A stretch of 64,000 nucleotides of DNA from an uncultured Sphingopyxis sp. (GTDB lineage: Bacteria > Pseudomonadota > Alphaproteobacteria > Sphingomonadales > Sphingomonadaceae): contig NZ_LT598653.1 of NCBI RefSeq assembly GCF_900078365.1, positions 3,100,001-3,164,000 of the forward strand, given 5' to 3'. Positions 29,856 through 38,069 of this stretch are shown here, piece by piece. A program made the translations under genes and the position numbers. Each line of letters starts with the position of its first letter. Within the stretch, counting starts at the first letter, position 1. Below the pieces are notes generated by a model. It saw only the letters and a list, made by a program, of their open reading frames with translations, did not search any database and was not told the DNA's origin.

Positions 29856-29907
29856 CATTTATAAGTTCACGACCCAGGTCATCGCTCCTGTCCCGTGCGC
29901 GGCAGCC

Positions 29908-30480
29908 TCATCGGTTCCAAAGCCCCGCCATCTCATAGGCAAAAGCCAGAAAGGTCAACGTCAGCCCCACCACGAACAGCCGGTAGGCATAGGCCAGATA
30001 ACGATATTTGCGCCGCGCGAGGACGATGCCGTTCTGATAGGTATCGCGCAGCATCGTTTCATACATGTCGTCCTCGCTGCGCAGCCGCGCCTTGACCGCG
30101 GCGATATAGTCATCCTCCTCCATCTGCGAAAAGCGGCCGAAGAAGAGGATGTTGCTGTGATCCTTGCCGTCCTTGTAAACGACCGGCGGGCCCTTGCCGA
30201 CGCGCGGGAGCACCGCCGACACCGCGAGCAGCGCCGAGAGGAAGGAAAAGGTCGCGAGAATCGTCAGCGGCATCGCGAGCGCGCCCGCCCCGGCGCGCGC
30301 CTGCCCGACGGCGAGGGTGAAGACCACGAAAGTGGCGCCCATCAGGATCGACGCCTTCTGGTCGGCCATTTGCGACAGTTGCATCGTCAATTGCTGGTTG
30401 GTGCGCACCAGATGAACCGCGTTCGGCGGATAAGAGGTTGCCGCACGTTCGGGCGGTATCTTTGAATCTGCGCTGTCCAT
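29908..30480 (-). CDS. Pycsar-effector-like two-helix membrane protein (DUF5706-like)
   Basis: 190 residues from ATG 30480. An N-terminal helix (HLVRTNQQLTMQLSQMADQKASILMGA) leads into a membrane hairpin at about residues 45-65 and 75-100; a long cytoplasmic-type helix region carries MEEDDYIAAVKARL and RDTYQNGIVLARRKYRYLAYAYRLF before a third hydrophobic segment (about 165-185). The ADQKASILMGA-type start of the first membrane helix is shared with Pycsar TM effectors. No cyclase gene is nearby. It is divergent from the ACP gene across 166 bases. A defence role is doubtful. Confidence 0.6.
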   Translation of the reverse strand: MDSADSKIPPERAATSYPPNAVHLVRTNQQLTMQLSQMADQKASILMGATFVVFTLAVGQARAGAGALAMPLTILATFSFLSALLAVSAVLPRVGKGPPVVYKDGKDHSNILFFGRFSQMEEDDYIAAVKARLRSEDDMYETMLRDTYQNGIVLARRKYRYLAYAYRLFVVGLTLTFLAFAYEMAGLWNR

Positions 30481-30646
30481 GCCAAGCTGCCCCTGCCCCA
30501 TTTGCCCCGTCAGCGACCCGCCACAGGGATGACATGAAGTGCCGGGTGCGGCAAGATGCTGCCCTGTTCCCGCCGCAATCGCTTGCCAATCGGCAAGCAT
30601 CGCGGCATTCCCGCGCGCAACTTTCTACCATTATGGGACGCACCCT

Positions 30647-30883
30647 ATGAGCACCGCCCTGCGCGACCAGATTTTCGGCCTGATCACCCCGTTCAACAAG
30701 AAGGGCATCGAACTGACCGACGCGACCACCTTCGCCGGCGACCTCGAGTGGGACAGCCTGACGGTGATGGATTTCGTCGCCGAGGTCGAGGACACGTTCG
30801 ATATCATCATCAGCATGAACATGCAGGCCGAGATCGAAAATGTCGGCCAGCTCGTCGCCGCGGTCGAAAAGCTGCAGGGCTGA
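30647..30883 (+). CDS. Acyl carrier protein for serine palmitoyltransferase
   Basis: 78 residues. Four-helix ACP with the phosphopantetheine Ser37 in LEWDSLTVMDF (D-S-L motif). It starts just upstream of serine palmitoyltransferase with seven bases between them, as in other sphingolipid-making alphaproteobacteria, where a dedicated ACP supplies the acyl chain instead of acyl-CoA. It is distinct from the fatty-acid AcpP. Confidence 0.9.
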   Translation: MSTALRDQIFGLITPFNKKGIELTDATTFAGDLEWDSLTVMDFVAEVEDTFDIIISMNMQAEIENVGQLVAAVEKLQG

Positions 30884-30890
30884 CACCGCG

Positions 30891-32093
30891 ATGACCGACC
30901 TCTTCACCAAATTCGACCCGCTGATCCAGCAGCGCGAGGCGTTGCTCGCGACCGGCGTCACCGATCCGTTCAGCCTGGTGATGGAAAAGGTGCTCTCGCC
31001 GACCGTCGCGATCTGCAACGGGCGCGAGACGATCCTGCTCGGCACCTATAATTATATGGGCATGACCTTCGACGAGGACGTCATCGAGGCGGGCAAGGAC
31101 GCGCTCGACAAATTCGGCAGCGGGACGACCGGCAGCCGCGTGCTCAACGGCACCTATCAGGGGCACAAGGAGTGCGAGGACGCGCTGAAAGAGTTTTACG
31201 CCATGGATCACGCCATGGTGTTCTCGACCGGCTATCAGGCGAACCTCGGCATCATCTCGACGATCGCGGGCAAGGGCGACTATGTCATCCTCGACATCGA
31301 CAGCCATGCCTCGATCTATGACGGGTGCAAGATGGGCGACGCCGAAATCGTCGCCTTTCGCCACAACGACATCGAGGCGCTCGAAAAGCGCCTGAAGCGC
31401 CTGCCCGCCGACGCGGGCAAGCTCGTCGTGCTCGAAGGCGTCTATTCGATGCTCGGCGACGTCGCGCCGCTCAAGGAAATGATCCGTATCGCCAAGGAAA
31501 ATGGCGCGATGGTGCTGGTCGACGAGGCGCATTCGATGGGCTTCATCGGCGAGCATGGCCGCGGCGTCGCCGAGGCGCAGGGCGTGATCGACGACGTCGA
31601 CTTCATCATCGGCACCTTTTCGAAGAGCGTCGGTACCGTCGGCGGCTTCTGCGTCTCGAACCACCCGAAGTTCGAGATCATGCGCCTCGTGTGCCGCCCC
31701 TATGTGTTCACCGCATCGCTGCCGCCGAGCGTCGTCGCGACCGCCGCGACGAGCATCCGCAAGCTGATGCACGGGTCGAACAAGCGCGCGCATCTGTGGG
31801 AAAATTCCAAGACGCTCCACAAGGGGCTCAAGGACCTCGGCTTCACCCTCGGCACCGACGAGCCGCAGTCGGCGATCATCGCCGTCATCATGCCCGACCT
31901 CGAACGCGGCGCGATGATGTGGGAAGCCTTGCTCGAAGAGGGGCTCTATGTGAACCTCGCGCGTCCGCCGGCAACCCCCGCGGGCATGACGCTGCTGCGC
32001 TGTTCGCTGTGCGCGGAGCATTCGAGCGAGCAGGTCACCGAAATCCTCGGCCGTTTCGAGCGCGCGGGCAAGCGCGCCGGGATTATCGGCTGA
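30891..32093 (+). CDS. spt: Serine palmitoyltransferase
   Basis: 400 residues, PLP-dependent alpha-oxoamine synthase. Condenses serine with an acyl thioester to 3-ketodihydrosphingosine, first step of sphingolipid synthesis. Seen: NYMGMTFDEDV, GSGTTGSRVLNGTYQGHKE, LVDEAHSMGFIGEHGRG, and the PLP Lys245 in GTFSKSVGTVGGF. It is soluble, as in Sphingomonas. It follows the ACP by seven bases. The ketoreductase and ceramide synthase genes are not in this window. Confidence 0.95.
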   Translation: MTDLFTKFDPLIQQREALLATGVTDPFSLVMEKVLSPTVAICNGRETILLGTYNYMGMTFDEDVIEAGKDALDKFGSGTTGSRVLNGTYQGHKECEDALKEFYAMDHAMVFSTGYQANLGIISTIAGKGDYVILDIDSHASIYDGCKMGDAEIVAFRHNDIEALEKRLKRLPADAGKLVVLEGVYSMLGDVAPLKEMIRIAKENGAMVLVDEAHSMGFIGEHGRGVAEAQGVIDDVDFIIGTFSKSVGTVGGFCVSNHPKFEIMRLVCRPYVFTASLPPSVVATAATSIRKLMHGSNKRAHLWENSKTLHKGLKDLGFTLGTDEPQSAIIAVIMPDLERGAMMWEALLEEGLYVNLARPPATPAGMTLLRCSLCAEHSSEQVTEILGRFERAGKRAGIIG

Positions 32094-32189
32094 ACCGAGC
32101 GTTCACGCCGACCAGCGGATTCCTTTTCGCGGCGAGTTGAAGCCGCGCGGTCTTCGGTGCTTTGCGGCGCTCGGCTTGTCCGGTAAGAG

Positions 32190-34172
32190 ATGCGCGTGTT
32201 CGAGCGGGATATCGACAGCGAAAATGACGGGCGGCGGGAGCGTATTCGCTTCTGGCTGACGATCGTCGTCGGCGCGGTCCTGACCGGTGTGGTCGGGGCG
32301 CTCGTCCTGCTGCTCGCGCGCGCCAACGACGATTACGATCGCTCGCTCGGATGGCAGACGCAGAGCATGGAAGTCATTTCGCAGACCCGCTCGGTCGACG
32401 CCGCGATCGCACGCGCCGAGGCCGCGCTCGGCCGCTTCGCGGTCGGGCTGCAAAAAGAAGACGGGCGCATCTATGAATATCAATGGGGCCGCGCGCGCCA
32501 GTTCATGACGCGGCTGAAGCGCAATGTGCGCGACAATCCCAAACAGATCGCGCTGGTCGAGCAGCTGGCGCGCGAGATGGACAGCCGCGGAGAACAGCTC
32601 GGCGATGCGGCGCTCAGCGCCAACTATAATCAGACCGTCGCCGCCATTTCCAAATTTTACGCCGCCGGTCAGGGCGACGGGCTGGCGCGGATCGACGATC
32701 TGCTGAGCGAGATCATCGCCAACGAACGCGCCCTGCTGCGCGACCGCAACCGGCTCGCCGCCGCCGACCGCGCCAGCCTCAACCAGGCGATCCTGCTCTT
32801 TTCGCTACTCGGCGCCGCCGCGGCGGTCATCGCGATCGGCGCGACCTTCTCCCTGATCCGCGCCGAGGGCGAACGGCGGCTCGCCCGGCGCGAGCAGCTC
32901 GTCGAAAGCGACCGCGCGGCGCAGCTCGAAGCCGCGGTCGAGGAGCGGACCGCCGAACTCGCCCACGCCAACGCGGCGCTGCGCAGCGAGATGTCCGACC
33001 GCGAGGCGGCGGAGGCGCAGCTGCGCCAGGCGCAGAAGATGGAGGCGGTCGGCCAGTTGACCGGCGGCATCGCGCATGATTTCAACAATATGCTCGCGGT
33101 TGTCGTCGGCGGGCTTGAACTGGCGCAGCGCTGGCTCCCCGACACGCCGGACAAGGCGCAGCGCCACCTCGCCAACGCGCTCGACGGGGCCAATCGCGCC
33201 GCCGACCTGACGCGGCGGCTGCTGACCTTCGCCCGCTCGGAGCCCGCACGCCCCGAAATGACGCCGATCGACGCGTGCATCGCGAGCTTCGCGCAGCTGC
33301 TCGAGCGCACGATCGGCGACCGGATCGCGCTCACGCTCGACCTTCGCGCCGGCGATCTCGCCTGCTGGGTCGACCGCCAGCAGTTCGAAAACGCTCTGCT
33401 CAACCTCGCGGTCAATGCGCGCGACGCGATGGACGGCCACGGGTCGCTGACGATCCGCACGCAGGGCGACGGCGAGGAGAAGGCGGCAGCGCTCGCGGTG
33501 CAGGTGATCGACACCGGTTGCGGCATGTCGCCCGAGGTTCTCGAACGCGTCTTCGATCCCTTTTACACCACCAAGCCGGCAGGCCAGGGAACCGGCCTCG
33601 GCATGAGCCAGGTCTTCGCCTTCTGCCGCCAGTCGGGCGGCGAGGTGCAGATTGCCTCGGCCGAAGGCGAAGGCACGCGCGTTTCGATGCTGCTGCCCAT
33701 AGCCCAGCCGGTAGCGGAGGCCGCGACGGAAGCCGCGCCGGGCGAGACCGTCGCGCCCGCATCGCCCGCCAACGCGCTCAGCATCCTGGTGGTCGAGGAC
33801 GATGCGCGCGTGCTGGCGGCGACGGTCGATGCCGTGAGCGAGCTCGGCCATAGCGCGGTCGCGTGCGGCAATCCGCTGGAGGCCGAGGCGTTGGTCGAAG
33901 AGCGGCTGGCCGAAGGTGGCGGCGGGTTCGATCTGATCCTGTCCGACGTGCTGATGCCCGAGCTCACCGGCCCCGAAATGGTCGCACAATTGAAACGGCG
34001 CTGGCCCGAATTGTCGGTGCTGTTCGTGACCGGCTATGCCGGCGACGCGAGCGAGGACGCCGCTTTCGGCGACCATGACGTGCTACGCAAGCCCTTCACG
34101 CTCAGCGCGCTCGACCGGGCGATCCGGCGCAGCGGCGAAACGCGGCCCGACGGCCAGCGGCTCGCGAGTTGA
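32190..34172 (+). CDS. Hybrid sensor histidine kinase/response regulator
   Basis: 660 residues: membrane helix at about 21-43, a periplasmic helical sensor (CHASE3-like length, about 45-195), second membrane helix near 198-222, a coiled linker, HisKA box GGIAHDFNNML with His296, ATPase domain (NLAVNARDAMDG, DTGCGM, GTGLGMS), and a C-terminal receiver with Asp586 in ILSDVLMPELTG and Lys in LRKPF. Signal unknown. There is no DNA-binding output, so it probably passes phosphate to another protein. Same direction as spt, 96 bases apart. Confidence 0.9.
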   Translation: MRVFERDIDSENDGRRERIRFWLTIVVGAVLTGVVGALVLLLARANDDYDRSLGWQTQSMEVISQTRSVDAAIARAEAALGRFAVGLQKEDGRIYEYQWGRARQFMTRLKRNVRDNPKQIALVEQLAREMDSRGEQLGDAALSANYNQTVAAISKFYAAGQGDGLARIDDLLSEIIANERALLRDRNRLAAADRASLNQAILLFSLLGAAAAVIAIGATFSLIRAEGERRLARREQLVESDRAAQLEAAVEERTAELAHANAALRSEMSDREAAEAQLRQAQKMEAVGQLTGGIAHDFNNMLAVVVGGLELAQRWLPDTPDKAQRHLANALDGANRAADLTRRLLTFARSEPARPEMTPIDACIASFAQLLERTIGDRIALTLDLRAGDLACWVDRQQFENALLNLAVNARDAMDGHGSLTIRTQGDGEEKAAALAVQVIDTGCGMSPEVLERVFDPFYTTKPAGQGTGLGMSQVFAFCRQSGGEVQIASAEGEGTRVSMLLPIAQPVAEAATEAAPGETVAPASPANALSILVVEDDARVLAATVDAVSELGHSAVACGNPLEAEALVEERLAEGGGGFDLILSDVLMPELTGPEMVAQLKRRWPELSVLFVTGYAGDASEDAAFGDHDVLRKPFTLSALDRAIRRSGETRPDGQRLAS

Positions 34173-34182
34173 GTCCAGCCGT

Positions 34183-34204
34183 CATCCCGGCGAAGGCCGG
34201 GATG
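34183..34204. repeat. Short perfect palindrome after the kinase gene
   Basis: CATCCCGGC, loop GAAG, GCCGGGATG: a nine-bp perfect stem between converging genes. REP-like, and a possible terminator, though without a T-run. Confidence 0.8.
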
Positions 34205-34214
34205 GCAGCTTCAT

Positions 34215-35258
34215 TTACCTTATCGCCCCGCCCCGGATCAGCCGCGGTACCAGCGTCAGCGCGGCGACGAGCGGCCAGCGGCGCTGCCACGGCTTGATCT
34301 CGATCTTCGTTCCCGCGTGGCGATTGATCTTCCACGCCAGATAATCGATCCCGCCGGCATAGGTCAGGCTCGCCTTGGCGAGCCGCGCGACGCTGAGCAG
34401 CTTGCCCCGGCGCTGCATCCGGCGCCAGCGGCGGCGCGCGGCATTGGGGTGGAGCGAATTGGAAACCTTGCCGTCCGGACCGGCGCCCCGGCGCTCCGCC
34501 ATCTCGGCCAGCGTCGCCAATGCGAACCGCTCGTATCGATCGGGGTCGGCATCGACGATCGACCCCGACCGCCCCTTGCGCTCGGCGCGTAGCTCGGCCT
34601 GATAGGTCTGCGCGAAACCGGCGCGCCAGATGTCGACCGGATCGGTCGCTTGCTCCGGCGCCAATATCGGCAAGGTCAATTCGAACAGCGTGACCGGCGC
34701 CTCGGCAACCGCCGCAATCGCGCGGTCCGCCGCGACATGATCGACCGACCAGACAAGGCGGCTCGGCTGGGCAAAGCGCGCCCATACGGACACGTTCGAT
34801 GCCTCGTCGCTGTTCAGCAACTCGAAGTCGCGTTCGCTGAGCACCGCATATTTGGCGATCAGGCCGCCGTGCTGGAACGGGAAGACATTGGGGGGGATCA
34901 GCCGGTTCGCGGCCGCCATCCAGCGTTTCGCATAGGCGTCGCCATAATCGGACACGATCAGATAGAAATCGAGCATCAGCCCGTCGAGCTCGCTCTCGCG
35001 CAGGCAACTGCCATAGAAGAGCACCGCGCGCGCGCTGCCCGGATATTGGGCGGCGAGCGCCGCCGCCATCGCGGCGACGCGCGGATCGACGGGGGTCGCG
35101 AGCTCTTCGCGAACCAAATGTGCCAATCTTCCCGCATCCCCGAGCGAAGACGAGGGGCTAAGCCGAGCAAAGACGAAGCTGCGTTCCGGTTCTCGCTTCG
35201 CTCGAACGGGCCCCTCGTCTTCGCTCGGGGATGCGGATGGAAGGATTGGCTCAGGCAT
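34215..35258 (-). CDS. TAM41-like nucleotidyltransferase (putative lipid cytidylyltransferase)
   Basis: 347 residues as read from ATG 35258. Residues about 78-160 show VLFYGSCLRE, MLDFYLIVSDY, a Trp-Asn-containing helix and IAKYAVLSERDFE, resembling the G-S...D-x-D-like core of TAM41 CTP:phosphatidate cytidylyltransferases. The C-terminus is basic, as in membrane-associated enzymes. It is 17 bases downstream of the lipid kinase. The first about 40 codons are made of a palindromic repeat (35134-35234), so the true start may be a TTG just inside that repeat (near 35140). Function is inferred from fold and context. Confidence 0.6.
   Translation of the reverse strand: MPEPILPSASPSEDEGPVRAKREPERSFVFARLSPSSSLGDAGRLAHLVREELATPVDPRVAAMAAALAAQYPGSARAVLFYGSCLRESELDGLMLDFYLIVSDYGDAYAKRWMAAANRLIPPNVFPFQHGGLIAKYAVLSERDFELLNSDEASNVSVWARFAQPSRLVWSVDHVAADRAIAAVAEAPVTLFELTLPILAPEQATDPVDIWRAGFAQTYQAELRAERKGRSGSIVDADPDRYERFALATLAEMAERRGAGPDGKVSNSLHPNAARRRWRRMQRRGKLLSVARLAKASLTYAGGIDYLAWKINRHAGTKIEIKPWQRRWPLVAALTLVPRLIRGGAIR
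35134..35234. repeat. Palindrome with 25-bp perfect arms inside the 5' end of a gene
   Basis: Arms 35134-35158 and 35210-35234 are exact reverse complements (core CCCCGAGCGAAGACGAGG). It lies within the extended reading frame of the nucleotidyltransferase-like gene, in the region between it and the lipid kinase. It contributes codons for a Ser/Glu/Asp segment without conserved residues. Confidence 0.92.
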
Positions 35259-35275
35259 CGCCGAACGGCCCGCGC

Positions 35276-36250
35276 TCAGGCGGCGAGGCGCAGGAAGGGA
35301 ACCGGCTGCGTCGAGGTCAGGATGATCGGCGCGCCGTTCTTCGCCTGGAAGATTTCGCCGTCGAGGATGACGTTCGACCGTTCGCCCTCGATACGGATTT
35401 CATCGCCCTGCTGGAAATGCACGCCTTCGAGTTGCTTTTGCCCCAGCGTCCCGCGCCAGGTCGCACCGAGCATGCGGAACAGCGCGCCGACGCTGCTGTC
35501 GGTCGCGAGCAGCTTCATATTGCCGTTCGTGCCATAGGCTTCGCTCGTGCGGATGCTGAGCAGCAATTTCTCGAGCGTCGTCACGATCAGCAGCGAGAAT
35601 TTGCCCTTGAACTCGCCCTGACGGATCAGCGACACCGTCATCGGCTCGGGTTTGGGCGGCAGCCGCCCGCCGCCGACGCCGAAGATGATCGCGAACAGCG
35701 CGAGCATCGCCGCGAGGAAATGCGAAATCCCGTTGGGCAGGCCGAGCGGATAGATGCGGTTGCGGCAATAGAGCATCACGTCGGCGAGATAGGCGCCGCC
35801 GAGGAACATGCCGAGCACCGGGCGCGATTCACCGCCGCTGTCGAGCGAGATCAGCTGGCGCTCGATCACATGATCCTCGAGCCGGCCGCTCCCGACCAGA
35901 TCGACGACGCGCTGAAGCGCCTTGATCGGATCGCCCTCGGCGCCGAGGTCGAGCGCGATCAAATTGGTCTTGCCGTTCGGGAGCACCGCGACCGGCGGCG
36001 GCGAGCCGCCGAAATGGCCGCCCGAATAAAGTTCGGTCAGCGCCGCCTGCACCGTGCCGTCGCCGCCGTTGATGACGACGATGCGCGGGGACACCATCGC
36101 CATCGTGCGGATCGCTTCGCCGATCTGGTCGACGTCCTCGACCTCATAGTGAAAAATGTCGGGATGCGCCGCGCAATATTCGCGAACGCGCGGCAACAGG
36201 GCGCGGTTGCCTGTCGAACGCGGATTCGAAAGGAGCGCGACGCTAGCCAT
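35276..36250 (-). CDS. Diacylglycerol/sphingoid kinase family lipid kinase
   Basis: 324 residues. DAGK/LCB5 fold: SNPRSTGN at residues 8-15, the nucleotide loop NGGDGTVQAAL near 80-90, VAVLPNGKTNLIALDLG, then a beta-sandwich domain with ILDGEIF near residue 300. These soluble or peripheral enzymes phosphorylate lipid hydroxyls using ATP. Next to serine palmitoyltransferase the likely lipid is a sphingoid base or ceramide, as shown for a ceramide kinase of the Caulobacter ceramide phosphoglycerate pathway. The exact substrate is inference. Confidence 0.85.
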   Translation of the reverse strand: MASVALLSNPRSTGNRALLPRVREYCAAHPDIFHYEVEDVDQIGEAIRTMAMVSPRIVVINGGDGTVQAALTELYSGGHFGGSPPPVAVLPNGKTNLIALDLGAEGDPIKALQRVVDLVGSGRLEDHVIERQLISLDSGGESRPVLGMFLGGAYLADVMLYCRNRIYPLGLPNGISHFLAAMLALFAIIFGVGGGRLPPKPEPMTVSLIRQGEFKGKFSLLIVTTLEKLLLSIRTSEAYGTNGNMKLLATDSSVGALFRMLGATWRGTLGQKQLEGVHFQQGDEIRIEGERSNVILDGEIFQAKNGAPIILTSTQPVPFLRLAA

Positions 36251-36254
36251 GTCT

Positions 36255-36728
36255 TTACATATATTTCATCGAGATGGAGATCGTTCGCGGCGAATCCCCG
36301 ACCGAAAAGGCCGTCTTCTTGTAGCTCGGCTTGCCGAGGTTGAAGATGTTGATGCTGGGATTGTTCGACATGCCGCCGCCATCGCGCGTGAGGTCGGTCT
36401 TGCCGTTGCCGTTGACGTCGTGGCGCACCGCGATGCCATAGACGCCCGCTTCGGGCAGCGGGACGCAGACGGTCATCGACCCGGCGCGCGCCGGCACTTC
36501 GGTGCGGGTGAGCCAGCGGCCCTTCTCCAGCCAGTCGGCCGAGGTGCCACGATAGCTTTGTACGCGGATCTTGCCGGTCGACGCCTTGACGCCGCTGATC
36601 TGGACCAGCGTCGACGGACCGCTTTTGCACTGCGACAGATCGTTCGAGATGACCCGGCCTTCCGCCTGCGCCGTTGCGGCGACAGCCAGCACGGAAACGC
36701 CAAGCAGCCCGGATAGAAATTTCGACAT
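36255..36728 (-). CDS. DUF2141 periplasmic protein
   Basis: 157 residues from ATG 36728 with a signal peptide (to about 24, VAATAQAEG). DUF2141 features: IRVQSYRG strand, a late P-L-P-x-G-x-Y-G-I-A-V-x-H-D-x-N-G-N-G-K-x-D core containing the D-x-N-x-N-G-K loop, probably calcium-binding, and a C-terminal I-x-I-x-M-K-Y strand. Role unknown. It precedes the lipid kinase gene by four bases on the same strand, so a link to the sphingolipid genes is likely. Confidence 0.88.
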   Translation of the reverse strand: MSKFLSGLLGVSVLAVAATAQAEGRVISNDLSQCKSGPSTLVQISGVKASTGKIRVQSYRGTSADWLEKGRWLTRTEVPARAGSMTVCVPLPEAGVYGIAVRHDVNGNGKTDLTRDGGGMSNNPSINIFNLGKPSYKKTAFSVGDSPRTISISMKYM

Positions 36729-36860
36729 GACCTCAAAACCTCCAGAGGCTATAGCCACATCCGCACACGCTGAGCGCGCGCCGACGTGGGTCCCTGTCGC
36801 CCTTGAATCGGCATATCGGAAACAACTGCGGCCAAATCATGGTGATGGGGCGACGAAAGA

Positions 36861-38069
36861 TTGAATAAGCTGCCTGCCATCGACCGCTATATCGCGCGGC
36901 TCATCTTCTTTCCCATGCTGGGTTCGCTGGTTCTGGCGTCGATGCTGCTCATCCTGGAAAAAATGGTTCGCCTGTTCGAGTTCGTCTCGGTCGAAGGCGG
37001 GCCGGTAAAGGTCGTTTGGCAAATGCTCGCGAACCTCATCCCTGAATATCTCGCGCTCGGTATTCCGATTGGCCTGATGCTCGGGATTCTTCTTGCTTTT
37101 CGGCGACTTGCGACGTCGAGCGAGCTTGACGTGCTGAAAGGCGTCGGCATGAGCTTCGGGCGCTTGATGCGCGTGCCCTTCGCCTATGCCATCGCGCTCG
37201 CGGCGCTCAATCTTGCTGTTGTCGGCTTCATCCAACCCTATGCGCGCTACGCCTATGAAGGGCTCCAATTCGACCTGCGCTCGGGGGCGCTCGGCGCGTC
37301 GATCAAGGTCGGCGAATTCACCAAATTGGGCGACCGCATGACGCTGCGCATCGAGGAAAGCTATAACGACGGCCGGTCCCTGCGCGGTATCTTCGTGCGC
37401 GGCGAGCAGCGCGACGGACAGCGGGTGTCGGCGACCGCGGCGCGCGGGCAGTTCCTCGCGACCGATGATCCCAACACGATCATCCTGCGCCTGTCGCAGG
37501 GCGTGCTGATCCATGAATCGCCCAAATTTCCGGTGCCGCGCGTCCTGACCTTCGACAATCACGACCTGCCGATCCCGCTGCCCAAGATCGAAGCGTTCCG
37601 CCTGCGCGGCGGCGCCGACCGCGAGATGACGATCCCCGAACTGTTCGTCGCGGGCAAGGACAGCAGCCAGCCCGAGCAGACGCGCCTCGAATCGCGGGCG
37701 AATTTCCACTTCCGCATCGTCGAGGTGATGTCGATGTTCCTGATCCCGCTGATCGCGGTCGCGCTCGCGGTGCCGCCGAAGCGATCGACCTCGTCGCTCG
37801 GCGTCTTCCTGTCGATCGTGCTGCTCGTCACCCAGCACAAGATCAACCAATATGCCGAGGATCTGGGCGCGCGCGGGACGATCGACCCGCTGATCGCGCT
37901 GTGGGTTCCCTATCTGCTCTTCGCGGCGCTCGCGATCTGGATGTATTACACGATCGCGCATGTTCCCGGCGGGCAGCCGATCGGCGCACTCGAACGTGTC
38001 GCCGCCAAGGCGGCGCAGCGCATCCGCGCGCTCCTTGCCGTCTTCCAGCGCAAGCAGCGGCTTACCTGA
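36861..38069 (+). CDS. lptF: LPS export permease LptF
   Basis: 402 residues: three N-terminal membrane helices, a beta-jellyroll periplasmic domain (about 110-290), and three C-terminal helices. Typical LptF strings: MLGSLVLASMLLILEKM, LGIPIGLMLGILLAFRRL, ELDVLKGVGMSFGRLM. With LptG and LptB it extracts LPS from the inner membrane. TTG start with a weak purine-rich site. The stop overlaps the lptG start by one base. Confidence 0.93.
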   Translation: MNKLPAIDRYIARLIFFPMLGSLVLASMLLILEKMVRLFEFVSVEGGPVKVVWQMLANLIPEYLALGIPIGLMLGILLAFRRLATSSELDVLKGVGMSFGRLMRVPFAYAIALAALNLAVVGFIQPYARYAYEGLQFDLRSGALGASIKVGEFTKLGDRMTLRIEESYNDGRSLRGIFVRGEQRDGQRVSATAARGQFLATDDPNTIILRLSQGVLIHESPKFPVPRVLTFDNHDLPIPLPKIEAFRLRGGADREMTIPELFVAGKDSSQPEQTRLESRANFHFRIVEVMSMFLIPLIAVALAVPPKRSTSSLGVFLSIVLLVTQHKINQYAEDLGARGTIDPLIALWVPYLLFAALAIWMYYTIAHVPGGQPIGALERVAAKAAQRIRALLAVFQRKQRLT

